Assembly (NCBI GenBank): GCA_013076295.1
Contig: RQOL01000472.1
Location: forward strand, 62,001 to 126,000
Reading direction: 5' to 3'
DNA: 64,000 bases
Source: Sanderia malayensis
Lineage: Eukaryota > Cnidaria > Scyphozoa > Semaeostomeae > Pelagiidae
The notes under the pieces were generated by a model. That model was given only the letters and a program-made list of their open reading frames with translations, was not told the origin of the DNA and ran no database searches. Shown one piece after another: positions 28,821-41,286 of this stretch; the first letter of the stretch is position 1; each line of letters begins with the position of its first letter. The position numbers and the translations under genes are program-made.

Positions 28821-30960
28821 CATGAAACCACGTTATTACAGCTGAAAAAATGTAAAAGACAGATGCATTTGGTTGTTTTCGTGATATTAACTTTAATGCA
28901 CACAAATTACACATGAATCCACGTTATTACAGCTGAAACTAACTAAAAGACGCATGCATTTGCTTGTTTTCAGTGAAATTAACATTAATGCACACAAATT
29001 ACACATGAATCCATGTTATTATAGTTGAAACTAAATGAAATACACATGCAATTACTTGTTTTCATTGATATTAGCAATCATTCACAGTAATTGCACATGA
29101 ATCCACGTTATTACAGATGAAGCTAAGTAAAAGACACATGCATTTGCTTGTTTTCAGTGATATTAACAATCATTTAAACTAATTGCACATAAAACCACGT
29201 TATCCCAGCCGAAACTATGTAAAAGACAGATGCATTTGCTTGTTTTCAGTAATATTAACAATAATGTACACTAATTGCACATGAATCCACTGTATTACAG
29301 CTGAAACTAAGTAAAAGACACATGCATTTCCTTGTTTTCAGTGATATTAACATTCATTCACAGTAATTGCACATGAAACCACGTTATTACAGCTGAAAAA
29401 AAGTAAAAGACAGATGCATTTGGTTGTTTTCGTGATATTAACTTTAATGCACACAAATTACACATGAATCCACGTTATTACAGCTGAAACTAACTAAAAG
29501 ACGCATGCATTTGCTTGTTTTCAGTGAAATTAACATTAATGCACACAAATTACACATGAATCCATGTTATTATAGTTGAAACTAAGTGAAATACACATGC
29601 AATTACTTGTTTTCATTGATATTAACAATCATTCACAGTAATTGCACATGAATGCACGTTATTACACATGAAGCTAAGTAAAAGACACATGCATTTGCTT
29701 GTTTTCAGTGATATTAACAATCATTTAAACTAATTGCACATAAAACCACGTTATCCCAGCCGAAACTATGTGAAAGACAGATGCATTTGCTTGTTTTCAG
29801 TAATATTAACAATAATGTACACTAATTGCACATGAATCCACTGTATTACAGCTGAAACTAAGTAAAAGACACATGCATTTCCTTGTTTTCAGTGATATTA
29901 ACATTCATTCACAGTAATTGCACATGAAACCACGTTATTACAGCTGAAAAAAAGTAAAAGACAGATGCATTTGGTTGTTTTCGTGATATTAACTTTAATG
30001 CACACAAATTACACATGAATCCACGTTATTACAGCTGAAACTAACTAAAAGACGCATGCATTTGCTTGTTTTCAGTGAAATTAACATTAATGCACACAAA
30101 TTACACATGAATCCATGTTATTATAGTTGAAACTAAGTGAAATACACATGCAATTACTTGTTTTCATTGATATTAACAATCATTCACAGTAATTGCACAT
30201 GAATCCACGTTATTACAGATGAAGCTAAGTAAAAGACACATGCATTTGTTTGTTTTCAGTGATATTAGCAACATTTAAACTAATTGCACATAAAACCACG
30301 TTATCCCAGCCGAAACTATGTAAAAGACAGATGCATTTGCTTGTTTTCAGTAATATTAACAATAATGTACACTAATTGCACATGAATCCACTGTATTACA
30401 GCTGAAACTAAGTAAAAGACACATGCATTTCCTTGTTTTCAGTGATATTAACATTCATTCACAATAATTGCACATGAAACCACGTTATTACAGCTGAAAT
30501 AAAGTAAAAGACAGATGCATTTGGTTGTTTTCGTGATATTAACTTTAATGCACACAAATTACACATGAATCCACGTTATTACAGCTGAAACTAACTAAAA
30601 GACACATGCATTTGCTTGTTTTCAGTGATATTAACAATAATGTACACTAATTGCACATGAATCCACGGTATTACAGCTGAAACTAAGTAAAAGACACATG
30701 CATTTCCTTGTTTTCATTGATATTAACAATCATTCACACTAATTGCACATGAATCCACGTTATTACAGATGAAACTAAGTAAAAGACACATGCATTTGCT
30801 TGTTTTCAGTGATATTAACAATCATTTAAACTAATTGCACATAAAACCACGTTATCCCAGCCGAAACTATGTAAAAGACAGATGCATTTGCTTGTTTTCA
30901 GTAATATTAACAATAATGTACACTAATTGCACATGAATCCACTGTATTACAGCTGAAACT
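28820..30960 (+). repeat. 6-mer (551-bp) tandem run
   Basis: The TATTACAGATGAAGC monomer type recurs at 29111, 29662 and 30213, exactly 551 bp apart, with all six monomer types in order between. The copy at 29662 reads TTACACATG instead of TTACAGATG. Near 30270 a short deletion gives TTAGCAACATTTAAAC. From 30600 to 30960 the order breaks down and two monomers typical of the region to the right appear. Confidence 0.85.
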
Positions 30961-33254
30961 AAGTAAAAGACACATGCATTTCCTTGTTTTCAGTGATATT
31001 AACATTCATTCTCTGTAATTGCAGATGAATTCACTTTATAATAGCTGAAACTAAATAAAAGATAAATGCATTTGCTTGTTTCAGTGATATTAACATTCAT
31101 TCACACTAGTTGCACATGAATCCACGTTATTACAGCTAAAACTAAGTAAAGGACACATGCATTTACTTGTTTTGAGTGATATTAACATTAATGCAGACAA
31201 TTTACACATGAAGCCATGTTATTATAGTTGAAATTAAATGAAATACACATGCAATTACTTGTTTTCATTGATATTAACAATCATTTAAACTATTTGCACA
31301 TGAATCCAAGTTATCCCAGCTAAAACTAAGTAAAAGACACATGCATTTCCTTGTTTTCAGTGATAATAATATTCATTCACACTAATTGCACTTGAATCCA
31401 TGTTATTACAGCTGAAGCTAAGTAAAAGACACATTCATTTGCTTGATTTCAGTGATATTAACATTCATTCACACCAATTGCACATGAATCCACGTTATTT
31501 TAGTTGAAACTAAATAAAAGATACATGCATTTCCTTGTTTTCAGTGATATTAACATTCATTCACACTAATTTAACATGAATCCACGTTATTACAGCTGAA
31601 ACTAAGTAAAAGACATATGCATTTACTTGTTTTCAGTGATATTAACATTCATTCACAGTAATTGCAGATGAAACCACGTTATTACAGCTGAAATAAAGTG
31701 AAAGACAGATGCATTTGGTTGTTTTCGTGATATTAACTTTAATGCACACAAATTACACATGAATCCACGTTATTACAGCTGAAACTAACTAAAAGACACA
31801 TGCATTTGCTTGTTTTCAGTGATATTAACAATAATGTGCACTAATTGCACATGAATCCACGGTATTACAGCTGAAACTAAGTAAAAGACACATGCATTTC
31901 CTTGTTTTCAGTGATATTTACATTCATTCACACTAATTGCACATGAATCCATGTTATTATAGCTGAAGCTAAGTAAAAGACACATTCATTTGCTTCATTT
32001 CAGTGAAATTAACATTCATTCACGCCAATTGCGCATGAATCCACGTTATTATAGTTGAAACTAAGTAAAATACACATGCATTTACTTCTTTTCAATGATA
32101 TTAACATTCATTCACAGTAATTGCACATGAAACCACGTTATTACAGCTGAAAAAAGTAAAAGACAGATGCATTTGGTTGTTTTCGTGATATTAACTTTAA
32201 TGCACACAAATTACACATGAATCCACGTTCTTACAGCTGAAACTAACTAAAAGACGCATGCATTTGCTTGTTTTCAGTGAAATTAACATTAATGCACACA
32301 AATTACACATGAATCCATTTTATTACAGTTGAAACTAAGTGAAAGACACATGCATTTCCTTGTTTTCAGTGATATTAACATTCATTCTCTGTAATTGAAG
32401 ATGAATTCACTTTATAATAGCTGAAACTAAGTAAAAGACACATGCATTTACTTGTTTTCAGTGATATTAACATTCATTCACAGTAATTGCACATGAAACC
32501 ACGTTATTACAGCTGAAATAAAGTAAAAGACAGATGCATTTGGTTGTTTTCGTGATATTAACTTTAATGCACACAAATTACACATGAATCCACGTTATTA
32601 CAGCTGAAACTAACTAAAAGACACATGCATTTGCTTGTTTTCAGTGATATTAACAATAATGTACACTAATTGCACATGAATCCACGGTATTACAGCTGAA
32701 ACTAAGTAAAAGACGCATGCATTTGCTTGTTTTCAGAGAAATTAATATTAATGCACACAAATTACACATGAATCCATGTTATTATAGTTGAAACTAAGTG
32801 AAATACACATGCAATTACTTGTTTTCGTTGATATTAACAATCATTCACACTAATTGCACATGAATCCACGTTATTACAGATGAAACTAAGTAAAAGACAC
32901 ATGCATTTGCTTGTTTTCAGTGATATTAACAATCATTTAAACTAATTGCACATAAATCAACGTTATCCCAGCTGAAACTATGTAAAAGACAGACGCATTT
33001 GCTTGTTTTCAGTAATACTAACAATAATGTACACTAATTGCACATGAATCCACTATATTACAGCTGAAACTATGTAAAGGACACATGCATTTCCTTGTTT
33101 TCAGTGATATTAACAATTATGTACATTAATTGCACATGAATCCACGGTATTACAGCTGAAACTAAGTAAAAGACACATGCATTTCCTTGTTTTCAGTGAT
33201 ATTAATATTCATTCACACTAATTGCACATCAATCCATGTTATTACAGCTGAAAC
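30960..33254 (+). repeat. 25-mer higher-order repeat, copy 1
   Basis: First copy of a unit of about 2294 bp. CTCTGT marks at 31011 and 32387 recur at 33305 and 34682 (steps of 2294 and 2295 bp). The unit contains two CTCTGT monomers, 1376 bp apart. Diagnostic marks are GTGATAATAATATTC, TTATTTTAGTTG, TTTAACATGAATCC and GACATATGC. Confidence 0.9.
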
Positions 33255-35550
33255 TAAGTAAAAAACACATGCATTTCCTTGTTTTCAGTGATATTAACAT
33301 TCATTCTCTGTAATTGCAGATGAATTCACTTTATAATAGCTGAAACTAAATAAAAGATAAATGCATTTGCTTGTTTCAGTGATATTAACATTCATTCACA
33401 CTAGTTGCACATGAATCCACGTTATTACAGCTAAAACTAAGTAAAGGACACATGCATTTACTTGTTTTCAGTGATATTAACATTAATGCAGACAATTTAC
33501 ACATGAAGCCATGTTATTATAGTTGAAATTAAATGAAATACACATGCAATTACTTGTTTTCATTGATATTAACAATCATTTAAACTATTTGCACATGAAT
33601 CCAAGTTATCCCAGCTAAAACTAAGTAAAAGACACATGCATTTCCTTGTTTTCAGTGATAATAATATTCATTCACACTAATTGCACTTGAATCCATGTTA
33701 TTACAGCTGAAGCTAAGTAAAAGACACATTCATTTGCTTGATTTCAGTGATATTAACATTCATTCACACCAATTGCACATGAATCCACGTTATTTTAGTT
33801 GAAACTAAATAAAAGATACATGCATTTCCTTGTTTTCAGTGATATTAACATTCATTCACACTAATTTAACATGAATCCACGTTATTACAGCTGAAACTAA
33901 GTAAAAGACATATGCATTTACTTGTTTTCAGTGATATTAACATTCATTCACAGTAATTGCAGATGAAACCACGTTATTACAGCTGAAATAAAGTGAAAGA
34001 CAGATGCATTTGGTTGTTTTCGTGATATTAACTTTAATGCACACAAATTACACATGAATCCACGTTATTACAGCTGAAACTAACTAAAAGACACATGCAT
34101 TTGCTTGTTTTCAGTGATATTAACAATAATGTGCACTAATTGCACATGAATCCACGGTATTACAGCTGAAACTAAGTAAAAGACACATGCATTTCCTTGT
34201 TTTCAGTGATATTTACATTCATTCACACTAATTGCACATGAATCCATGTTATTATAGCTGAAGCTAAGTAAAAGACACATTCATTTGCTTCATTTCAGTG
34301 AAATTAACATTCATTCACGCCAATTGCGCATGAATCCACGTTATTATAGTTGAAACTAAGTAAAATACACATGCATTTACTTCTTTTCAATGGTATTAAC
34401 ATTCATTCACAGTAATTGCACATGAAACCACGTTATTACAGCTGAAAAAAGTAAAACACAGATGCATTTGGATGTTTTCGTGATATTAACTTTAATGCAC
34501 ACAAATTACACATGAATCCACGTTCTTACAGCTGAAACTAACTAAAAGACGCATGCATTTGCTTGTTTTCAGTGAAATTAACATTAATGCACACAAATTA
34601 CACATGAATCCATTTTATTACAGTTGAAACTAAGTGAAAGACACATGCATTTCCTTGTTTTCAGTGATATTAACATTCATTCTCTGTAATTGAAGATGAA
34701 TTCACTTTATAATAGCTGAAACTAAGTAAAAGACACATGCATTTACTTGTTTTCAGTGATATTAACATTCATTCACAGTAATTGCACATGAAACCACGTT
34801 ATTACAGCTGAAATAAAGTAAAAGACAGATGCATTTGGTTGTTTTCGTGATATTAACTTTAATGCACACAAATTACACATGAATCCACGTTATTACAGCT
34901 GAAACTAACTAAAAGACACATGCATTTGCTTGTTTTCAGTGATATTAACAATAATGTACACTAATTGCACATGAATCCACGGTATTACAGCTGAAACTAA
35001 GTAAAAGACGCATGCATTTGCTTGTTTTCAGAGAAATTAATTTTAATGCACACAAATTACACATGAATCCATGTTATTATAGTTGAAACTAAGTGAAATA
35101 CACATGCAATTACTTGTTTTCGTTGATATTAACAATCATTCACACTAATTGCACATGAATCCACGTTATTACAGATGAAACTAAGTAAAAGACACATGCA
35201 TTTGCTTGTTTTCAGTGATATTAACAATCATTTAAACTAATTGCACATAAATCAACGTTATCCCAGCTGAAACTATGTAAAAGACAGACGCATTTGCTTG
35301 TTTTCAGTAATACTAACAATAATGTACACTAATTGCACATGAATCCACTATATTACAGCTGAAACTATGTAAAGGACACATGCATTTCCTTGTTTTCAGT
35401 GATATTAACAATTATGTACACTAATTGCACATGAATCCACGGTATTACAGCTGAAACTAAGTAAAAGACACATGCATTTCCTTGTTTTCAGTGATATTAA
35501 TATTCATTCACACTAATTGCACATCAATCCATGTTATTACAGCTGAAACT
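33255..35550 (+). repeat. 25-mer higher-order repeat, copy 2
   Basis: Second copy. All marks of copy 1 recur in order. Differences are a few single bases, such as TTTGAGTGATA near 31173 versus TTTCAGTGATA near 33467, and AATTAATATT near 32743 versus AATTAATTTT near 35037. Its end overlaps the beginning of the 19-mer unit, so the two HOR families share about 250 bp. Confidence 0.9.
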
Positions 35551-37052
35551 AAGTAAAAGACACATGCATTTACTTGTTTTCAGTGATATTAACATTCATT
35601 CACAGTAATTGCACATGAAACCACGTTATTACAGCTGACAAAAGTAAAAGACAGATGCATTTGGTTGTTTTCGTGATATTAACTTTAATGCACACAAATT
35701 ACACATGGATCCACGTTATTACAGGTGAAGCTAACTAAAAGACACATGCATTTCCTTGTTTTCAGTGATATTAACATTCATTCACACTATATGCACATGA
35801 ATCCATGTTATTATAGCTGAAGCTAAGTAAAAGACACATTCATTTGCTTCATTTCATTGATATTAACATTCATTCACGCCAATTGCGCATGAATCCACGT
35901 TATTATAGTTGAAACTAAGTAAAAGACACATGCATTTACTTGTTTTCAGTGATATTAACATTCATTCACAGTAATTGCACATGAAACCACGTTATTACAG
36001 CTGAAACTATGTAAAAAACAGATGCATTTGCTTGTTTTCAGTAATATTAACAATAATGTACACTAATTGCACATTAATCCACTTTATTACAGCTGAAACT
36101 AAGTAAAAGACACATGCATTTCCTTGTTTTCAGTGATATTAACATTCATTCTTTTTAATTGCAGATGAATTCACTTTATTATAGCTGAAACTAAATAAAA
36201 GATAAATGCATTTGCTTGTTTCAGTGATATTAACATTCATTCACACTAGTTGCACATGAATCCACGTTATTACAGCTAAAACTAAGTAAAAGACACATGC
36301 ATTTACTTGTTTTCAGTGATATTAACATTAATGCAGACAATTGACACATGAATCCATGTTATTATAGTTGAAATTAAGTGAAATACACATGCAATTACTT
36401 GTTTTCATTGATATTAACAATCATTTAAACTATTTGCACATGAATCCAAGTTATCCCAGCTAAAATTATGTAAAAGACACATGCATTTGCTTGTTTTCAG
36501 TGATATTAACAATAATGTACACTAATTGCACATGAATCCACGGTATTAGAGCTGAAACTAAGTAAAAGAAACATGCATTTCCTTGTTTTCAGTGATATTA
36601 ATATTCATTCACACTAATTGCCCATGAATCCATGTTATTACAGCTGAAGCTAAATAAAAGATACATGCATTTGCTTGATTTCAGTGATATTAACATTCAT
36701 TCACACTAATTTCACATGAATCCACGTTATTACGGCTGAAACTAAGTAAAAGACACATGCATTTACTTGTTTTCAGTGATATTAACATTCATTCACAGTA
36801 ATTGCACATGAAACCACGTTATTACAGCTGAAAAAAGTAAAAGACAGATGCATTTGGTTGTTTTCGTGATATTAACTTTAATGCACACAAATTACACATG
36901 AATCCACGTTATTACAGATGAAACTAAGTAAAAGACACATGCATTTGCTTGTTTTCAGTGATATTAACAATAATTTAAACTAATTGCACATGAATCCATG
37001 GTATTACAGCTGAAACTATGTAAAAGACAGATGCATTTGCTTGTTTTCAGTA
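35310..37052 (+). repeat. 19-mer higher-order repeat, copy 1
   Basis: First copy of a 1743-bp unit. GGATCCACG, the only GGATCC-type monomer start noticed, is at 35707 and recurs at 37450. CATCAATCC at 35522 recurs at 37265. Other marks are CATTCTTTTTAATTGC, GGTATTAGAGC, AAAGAAACATGC and TTACGGCTG. Confidence 0.88.
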
Positions 37053-38795
37053 ATATTAACAATAATGTACACTAATTGCACATGAATCCACTATATTACA
37101 GCTGAAACTATGTAAAGGACACATGCATTTCCTTGTTTTCAGTGATATTAACAATTATGTACACTAATTGCACATGAATCCACGGTATTACAGCTGAAAC
37201 TAAGTAAAAGACACATGCATTTCCTTGTTTTCAGTGATATTAATATTCATTCACACTAATTGCACATCAATCCATGTTATTACAGCTGAAACTAAGTAAA
37301 AGACACATGCATTTACTTGTTTTCAGTGATATTAACATTCATTCACAGTAATTGCACATGAAACCACGTTATTACAGCTGACAAAAGTAAAAGACAGATG
37401 CATTTGGTTGTTTTCGTGATATTAACTTTAATGCACACAAATTACACATGGATCCACGTTATTACAGGTGAAGCTAACTAAAAGACACATGCATTTCCTT
37501 GTTTTCAGTGATATTAACATTCATTCACACTATATGCACATGAATCCATGTTATTATAGCTGAAGCTAAGTAAAAGACACATTCATTTGCTTCATTTCAT
37601 TGATATTAACATTCATTCACGCCAATTGCGCATGAATCCACGTTATTATAGTTGAAACTAAGTAAAAGACACATGCATTTACTTGTTTTCAGTGATATTA
37701 ACATTCATTCACAGTAATTGCACATGAAACCACGTTATTACAGCTGAAACTATGTAAAAAACAGATGCATTTGCTTGTTTTCAGTAATATTAACAATAAT
37801 GTACACTAATTGCACATTAATCCACTTTATTACAGCTGAAACTAAGTAAAAGACACATGCATTTCCTTGTTTTCAGTGATATTAACATTCATTCTTTTTA
37901 ATTGCAGATGAATTCACTTTATTATAGCTGAAACTAAATAAAAGATAAATGCATTTGCTTGTTTCAGTGATATTAACATTCATTCACACTAGTTGCACAT
38001 GAATCCACGTTATTACAGCTAAAACTAAGTAAAAGACACATGCATTTACTTGTTTTCAGTGATATTAACATTAATGCAGACAATTGACACATGAATCCAT
38101 GTTATTATAGTTGAAATTAAGTGAAATACACATGCAATTACTTGTTTTCATTGATATTAACAATCATTTAAACTATTTGCACATGAATCCAAGTTATCCC
38201 AGCTAAAATTATGTAAAAGACACATGCATTTGCTTGTTTTCAGTGATATTAACAATAATGTACACTAATTGCACATGAATCCACGGTATTAGAGCTGAAA
38301 CTAAGTAAAAGAAACATGCATTTCCTTGTTTTCAGTGATATTAATATTCATTCACACTAATTGCCCATGAATCCATGTTATTACAGCTGAAGCTAAATAA
38401 AAGATACATGCATTTGCTTGATTTCAGTGATATTAACATTCATTCACACTAATTTCACATGAATCCACGTTATTACGGCTGAAACTAAGTAAAAGACACA
38501 TGCATTTACTTGTTTTCAGTGATATTAACATTCATTCACAGTAATTGCACATGAAACCACGTTATTACAGCTGAAAAAAGTAAAAGACAGATGCATTTGG
38601 TTGTTTTCGTGATATTAACTTTAATGCACACAAATTACACATGAATCCACGTTATTACAGATGAAACTAAGTAAAAGACACATGCATTTGCTTGTTTTCA
38701 GTGATATTAACAATAATTTAAACTAATTGCACATGAATCCATGGTATTACAGCTGAAACTATGTAAAAGACAGATGCATTTGCTTGTTTTCAGTA
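37053..38795 (+). repeat. 19-mer higher-order repeat, copy 2
   Basis: Second copy, nearly identical to the first over its full length in side-by-side reading. The first clear departure is at its end, where CACTGTATT replaces CACTATATT (38833 versus 37090), marking the edge of the duplicated segment. Confidence 0.88.
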
Positions 38796-39720
38796 ATATT
38801 AACAATAATGTACACTAATTGCACATGAATCCACTGTATTACAGCTGAAACTATGTAAAAGACACATGCATTTCTTTGTTTTCAGTGATATTAACACTCA
38901 TTCTCTGTAATTGCAGATGAATTCACTTTATAATAGCTGAAACTAAATAAAAGATAAATGCATTTGCTTGTTTCAGTGATATTAACATTCATTCACACTA
39001 GTTGCACATGAATCCACGTTATCCCAGCTAAAGCTATGTAAAAGACACATGCATTTGCTTGTTTTCAGTGATATTAACAATAATGTACGCTAATTGCACA
39101 TGAATCCACGGTATTACAGCTGAAACTAAGTAAAAGACACATGCCTTTCCTTGTTTTCAGTGATACTAACATTCATTCACACTAATTGCACATAAATCCA
39201 TGTTATTACAGCTGAAGCTAAGTAAAAGACACATTCATTTGCTTGATTTCAGTGATATTAACATTCATTCACACCAATTGCACATGAATCCGAGTTATTA
39301 CAGCTGAAACTAAGTAAAAGACACATGTAATTACTTGTTTGCAGTGATATTAACATTCATTCACACCAATTGCACATGAATCCACGTTATTATAGTTGAA
39401 ACCAAATAAAAGATACATGCATTTGCTTGTTTTCAGTGATATTAACATTCATTCACACTAATTTCACATGAATCCACGTTATTACAGCTGAAACTACGTA
39501 AAAGACACATTCATTTACTTGTTTTCAGTGATATTAACATTCATTCACAGTAACTGCACATGAAACCACGTTATTACAGCTGAAATAAAGTAAAAGACAG
39601 ATGTATTTGGTTGTTTTCGTGATATTAACTTTAATGCACACAAATTACACATGAATCCAAGTTATTACAGCTGAAACTAACTAAAAGACACATGCATTTG
39701 CTTGTTTTTAGTGATATTAA
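38796..39720 (+). repeat. irregular satellite monomers left of the transposon
   Basis: About ten monomers with no clear tandem HOR. They include one CTCTGT monomer (38903) and CGAGTTATT and CACGGT types that also occur far to the left and right. The last monomer is cut after GATATTAA at 39720 by the transposon and resumes at 41291 with CAATAATGTACAC. Joining the halves through one TTAA gives a normal monomer. No gene is seen. Confidence 0.85.
39717..39720. other. target-site duplication TTAA, left
   Basis: TTAA immediately before the left terminal inverted repeat. It belongs to the GATATTAACA block present in most monomers (positions 65-68 of the unit). Confidence 0.88.
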
Positions 39721-39746
39721 AGTGCCACTATAGCTTTTTTTTTATT
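39721..39746 (+). repeat. terminal inverted repeat, left
   Basis: AGTGCCACTATAGC followed by nine T and ATT. The first 14 bases match the reverse complement of the right end perfectly. Confidence 0.9.
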
Positions 39747-40150
39747 CTTTATATTAGGAAAACTTGCAACGCTGATTTCAAATCTGAAAATATTTTTGAA
39801 ATCTGACGTGTAGTTCACGAGTTATAACGTGTGAAAGTGTCAATATTTCATCACTTTCACCATTTTTCTTGACACACTTCGAGGACTGGGATCTACCTAC
39901 TATGACATCATAGTAGGGACCCCGTTTTTTTTCCCGTACTGAAGCAACAAGTTTGACACTGATTTTCTCCCAGAAAACGAATACTTTTGTTCGTTCTTTT
40001 TACTCAAATAGTTAGGTATTGGGCGTCGGTTACCCAGAATGGGATTTTTAAACAATTTTGATCGGTCAGTTGCTTTGAAATTGAAATGCAAAATTTCCAT
40101 GTAGTGGCTGTCCAATCTGTGGGCACGGCGCGGGCACATGCCGCGGCCTG
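39721..40150 (+). repeat. left foldback arm
   Basis: About 430 bp. The part from 39868 (CTTGACACACTTCGAGG) to 40150 mirrors 40877-41158 with few differences. It contains a near-perfect palindrome around TACTATGACATCATAGTA (about 39899) and ends in a GC-rich stretch of 25 bp (40126-40150) that is perfectly complementary to the start of the right arm. A reading frame on the minus strand crosses this arm (40325 down to 39900) but is best explained by the palindrome; see the rejected list. Confidence 0.88.
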
Positions 40151-40876
40151 TGGATGCATGAGCAAGACAAGCTGAGCTTATAGTGTGGTGGGTGATATGT
40201 GTATTGTGTTGTGTGTGGTGTGTGTGTGTGAATGTTTTGCTGCGGAAGGAGGGCAACAGGAAACCAAAGCAATCAATGTGTTTGCGAAGCTTGTGTTGTG
40301 CTTTTAAGAGAACGCAAGTTCTCAATAAATGAAAGTCATAGTTGCTAAAATTTATTTATTGGACAGTGGTTATAAGGCATAGTGATTCTTATATAATCCT
40401 GAGAAATGCAAACATCATTAGGAGAGGATGCGACTGTGTGTGCTGGCTGTAGTAGTGACATTGGCGATGAAATAAACTCCGCGAAGGCCTGTTGTTGATC
40501 GATTTGATCCTACATATTCTTTGGCGTAGCCCAACAATTTTTCAATTAAAAGTTTTAAAGAAAATTCCACGCAAAAAGAGACCTTTCGAAGCGATTTAAC
40601 GACACTGGGCAATAAACTGGGTTGTATTTAATACGCAAATTGAAATTCAACGCAATAATTTAGGCCCTGTAAGTATGCCTGTAGTTGGCCAGCACTCACA
40701 ATCGCATACTCCTCGTTTCATGGGAACAACTTCTGATTTATCGGTATTGGTCTTCCAAGAAATTATAGCGGTATATGATGCTTTGCTTTAGTTTTTACTA
40801 TCGTCTTTTCAATTAAAGTAAATTCCATACAAGCAAACTCACTTTTACTCTAAGGTTAGCCCGAATACTTTATTAT
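40151..40876. other. loop of the foldback element
   Basis: About 726 bp with no similarity to the satellite. It opens with a TG-rich microsatellite-like tract (about 40183-40230), followed by AT-rich unique sequence. The longest frame is 64 codons on the minus strand (40612 to 40418), with no domain I recognise. The loop may be filler or captured host DNA; its origin is unknown. Nothing else is seen in it. Confidence 0.7.
40183..40230 (+). repeat. TG-rich simple repeat
   Basis: An imperfect GTGT tract, purest at 40211-40230, just inside the loop next to the left arm. Translated on the minus strand it yields a His/Thr-rich stretch, typical of a (CA)n tract and not of a real protein. Confidence 0.85.
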
Positions 40877-41286
40877 CAGGCCGCGGCATGTGCCCGCGCC
40901 GTATCCACAGATTGGACAGCCACTACATGGAAATTTTGCATTTCAATTTTAAAGCAACTGACCGATCAAAAATGTTTAAAAATCCCATTCTGGGTAACCG
41001 ACGCCCAATATCTAACTATTTGAGTACAAAAACGAACAAAAATATTCGTTTTGTTGGAGAAAATCAGTGGCAAACTTGTTGCTTCAGTATGGGGAAAAAA
41101 ACGGGGTCCCTACTATGATGTCATAGTAGGTAGATCCCAGTCCTCGAAGTGTGTCAAGAGAGTGTGAGGGAAAACACCTTGTAGCTCAAAAAGTACTCAT
41201 GAAATCAAAAAAGTAAAAGCAGATTTAGAATCAGCGAATTCGAATCTATAGTTTTAGCAAATAAAAAAAAAAGCTATAGTGGCACT
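40877..41286 (-). repeat. right foldback arm
   Basis: About 410 bp, the inverted copy of the left arm. It begins CAGGCCGCGGCATGTGCCCG and includes the palindrome around TACTATGATGTCATAGTA (about 41111). It is about 20 bp shorter than the left arm because of indels in the diverged outer part. A plus-strand frame of 76 codons at 40888-41118 mirrors the minus-strand frame of the left arm. Confidence 0.88.
41260..41286 (-). repeat. terminal inverted repeat, right
   Basis: AAT, ten A and then GCTATAGTGGCACT. It mirrors the left end with one extra base in the homopolymer. Confidence 0.9.

Larger units (their letters stand above)
1..39720 (+). repeat. 92-bp satellite DNA array, left part
   Basis: About 430 head-to-tail copies of a 92-bp monomer, all in one orientation. 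The copy at 736-827 is close to the consensus. It starts GAATCCACG, then carries a TATTACAGCTGAAACTAAG block, AAAAGACACATGCATTTGC, TTTTCAGTGATATTAACA near position 51-70, and ends TTGCACAT. Successive GAATCC or GAATTC starts at 92, 184, 276 and 368 show the 92-bp step. Recurrent variants include CACGTT/CATGTT/CACGGT/CACTGT after GAATC, TATTACAG/TATTATAG/TATCCCAG, CTAAGTAAAAG/CTAAATAAAAG/CTATGTAAAAG, and a one-T loss (TTGTTTCAG) that gives 91-bp copies. No gene is visible here; no coding frame persists because 92 is not a multiple of three. A centromeric or other heterochromatic location is plausible but not shown by the sequence. Confidence 0.98.
39721..41286. mobile_element. 1566-bp foldback DNA transposon, TTAA-targeting, Kolobok-like (tentative), non-autonomous
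   Basis: The element starts AGTGCCACTATAGC and ends with the exact reverse complement GCTATAGTGGCACT. Both ends continue inward with a run of T (9 on the left, 10 on the right as its complement) and ATT. TTAA flanks both sides. The two arms (39721-40150 and 40877-41286) are inverted copies of each other. They are close to identical over the inner 280 bp or so, and more diverged but still alignable (for example CGCTGATT and AAATCTG) in the outer 130 bp. The loop is about 726 bp. No frame long enough for a transposase is present, so mobility would depend on an enzyme supplied elsewhere. TTAA duplication is known for piggyBac and Kolobok superfamilies. The end does not look like the CCC/GGG ends usual for piggyBac, so I favour Kolobok; this is inference. 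Confidence 0.88.

Noticed and set aside
39900..40325. Minus-strand open frame of 141 codons in the transposon, with an overlapping 68-codon frame at 40066-40272
   Set aside because: It covers the left arm and the TG-rich tract (giving His/Thr-rich low complexity). The arm-derived half is matched by the right-arm frame only because the arms are inverted copies. Changes between arms include amino-acid replacements and a frame break, and no domain is recognisable.
40418..40612. Minus-strand open frame of 64 codons in the loop
   Set aside because: Short, with no recognised motif. It could be a remnant of captured sequence but cannot be supported as a gene.
40888..41118. Plus-strand open frame of 76 codons in the right arm
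   Set aside because: Mirror image of the left-arm frame. It diverges in its last third through frame-shifting indels; there is no evidence of a protein.
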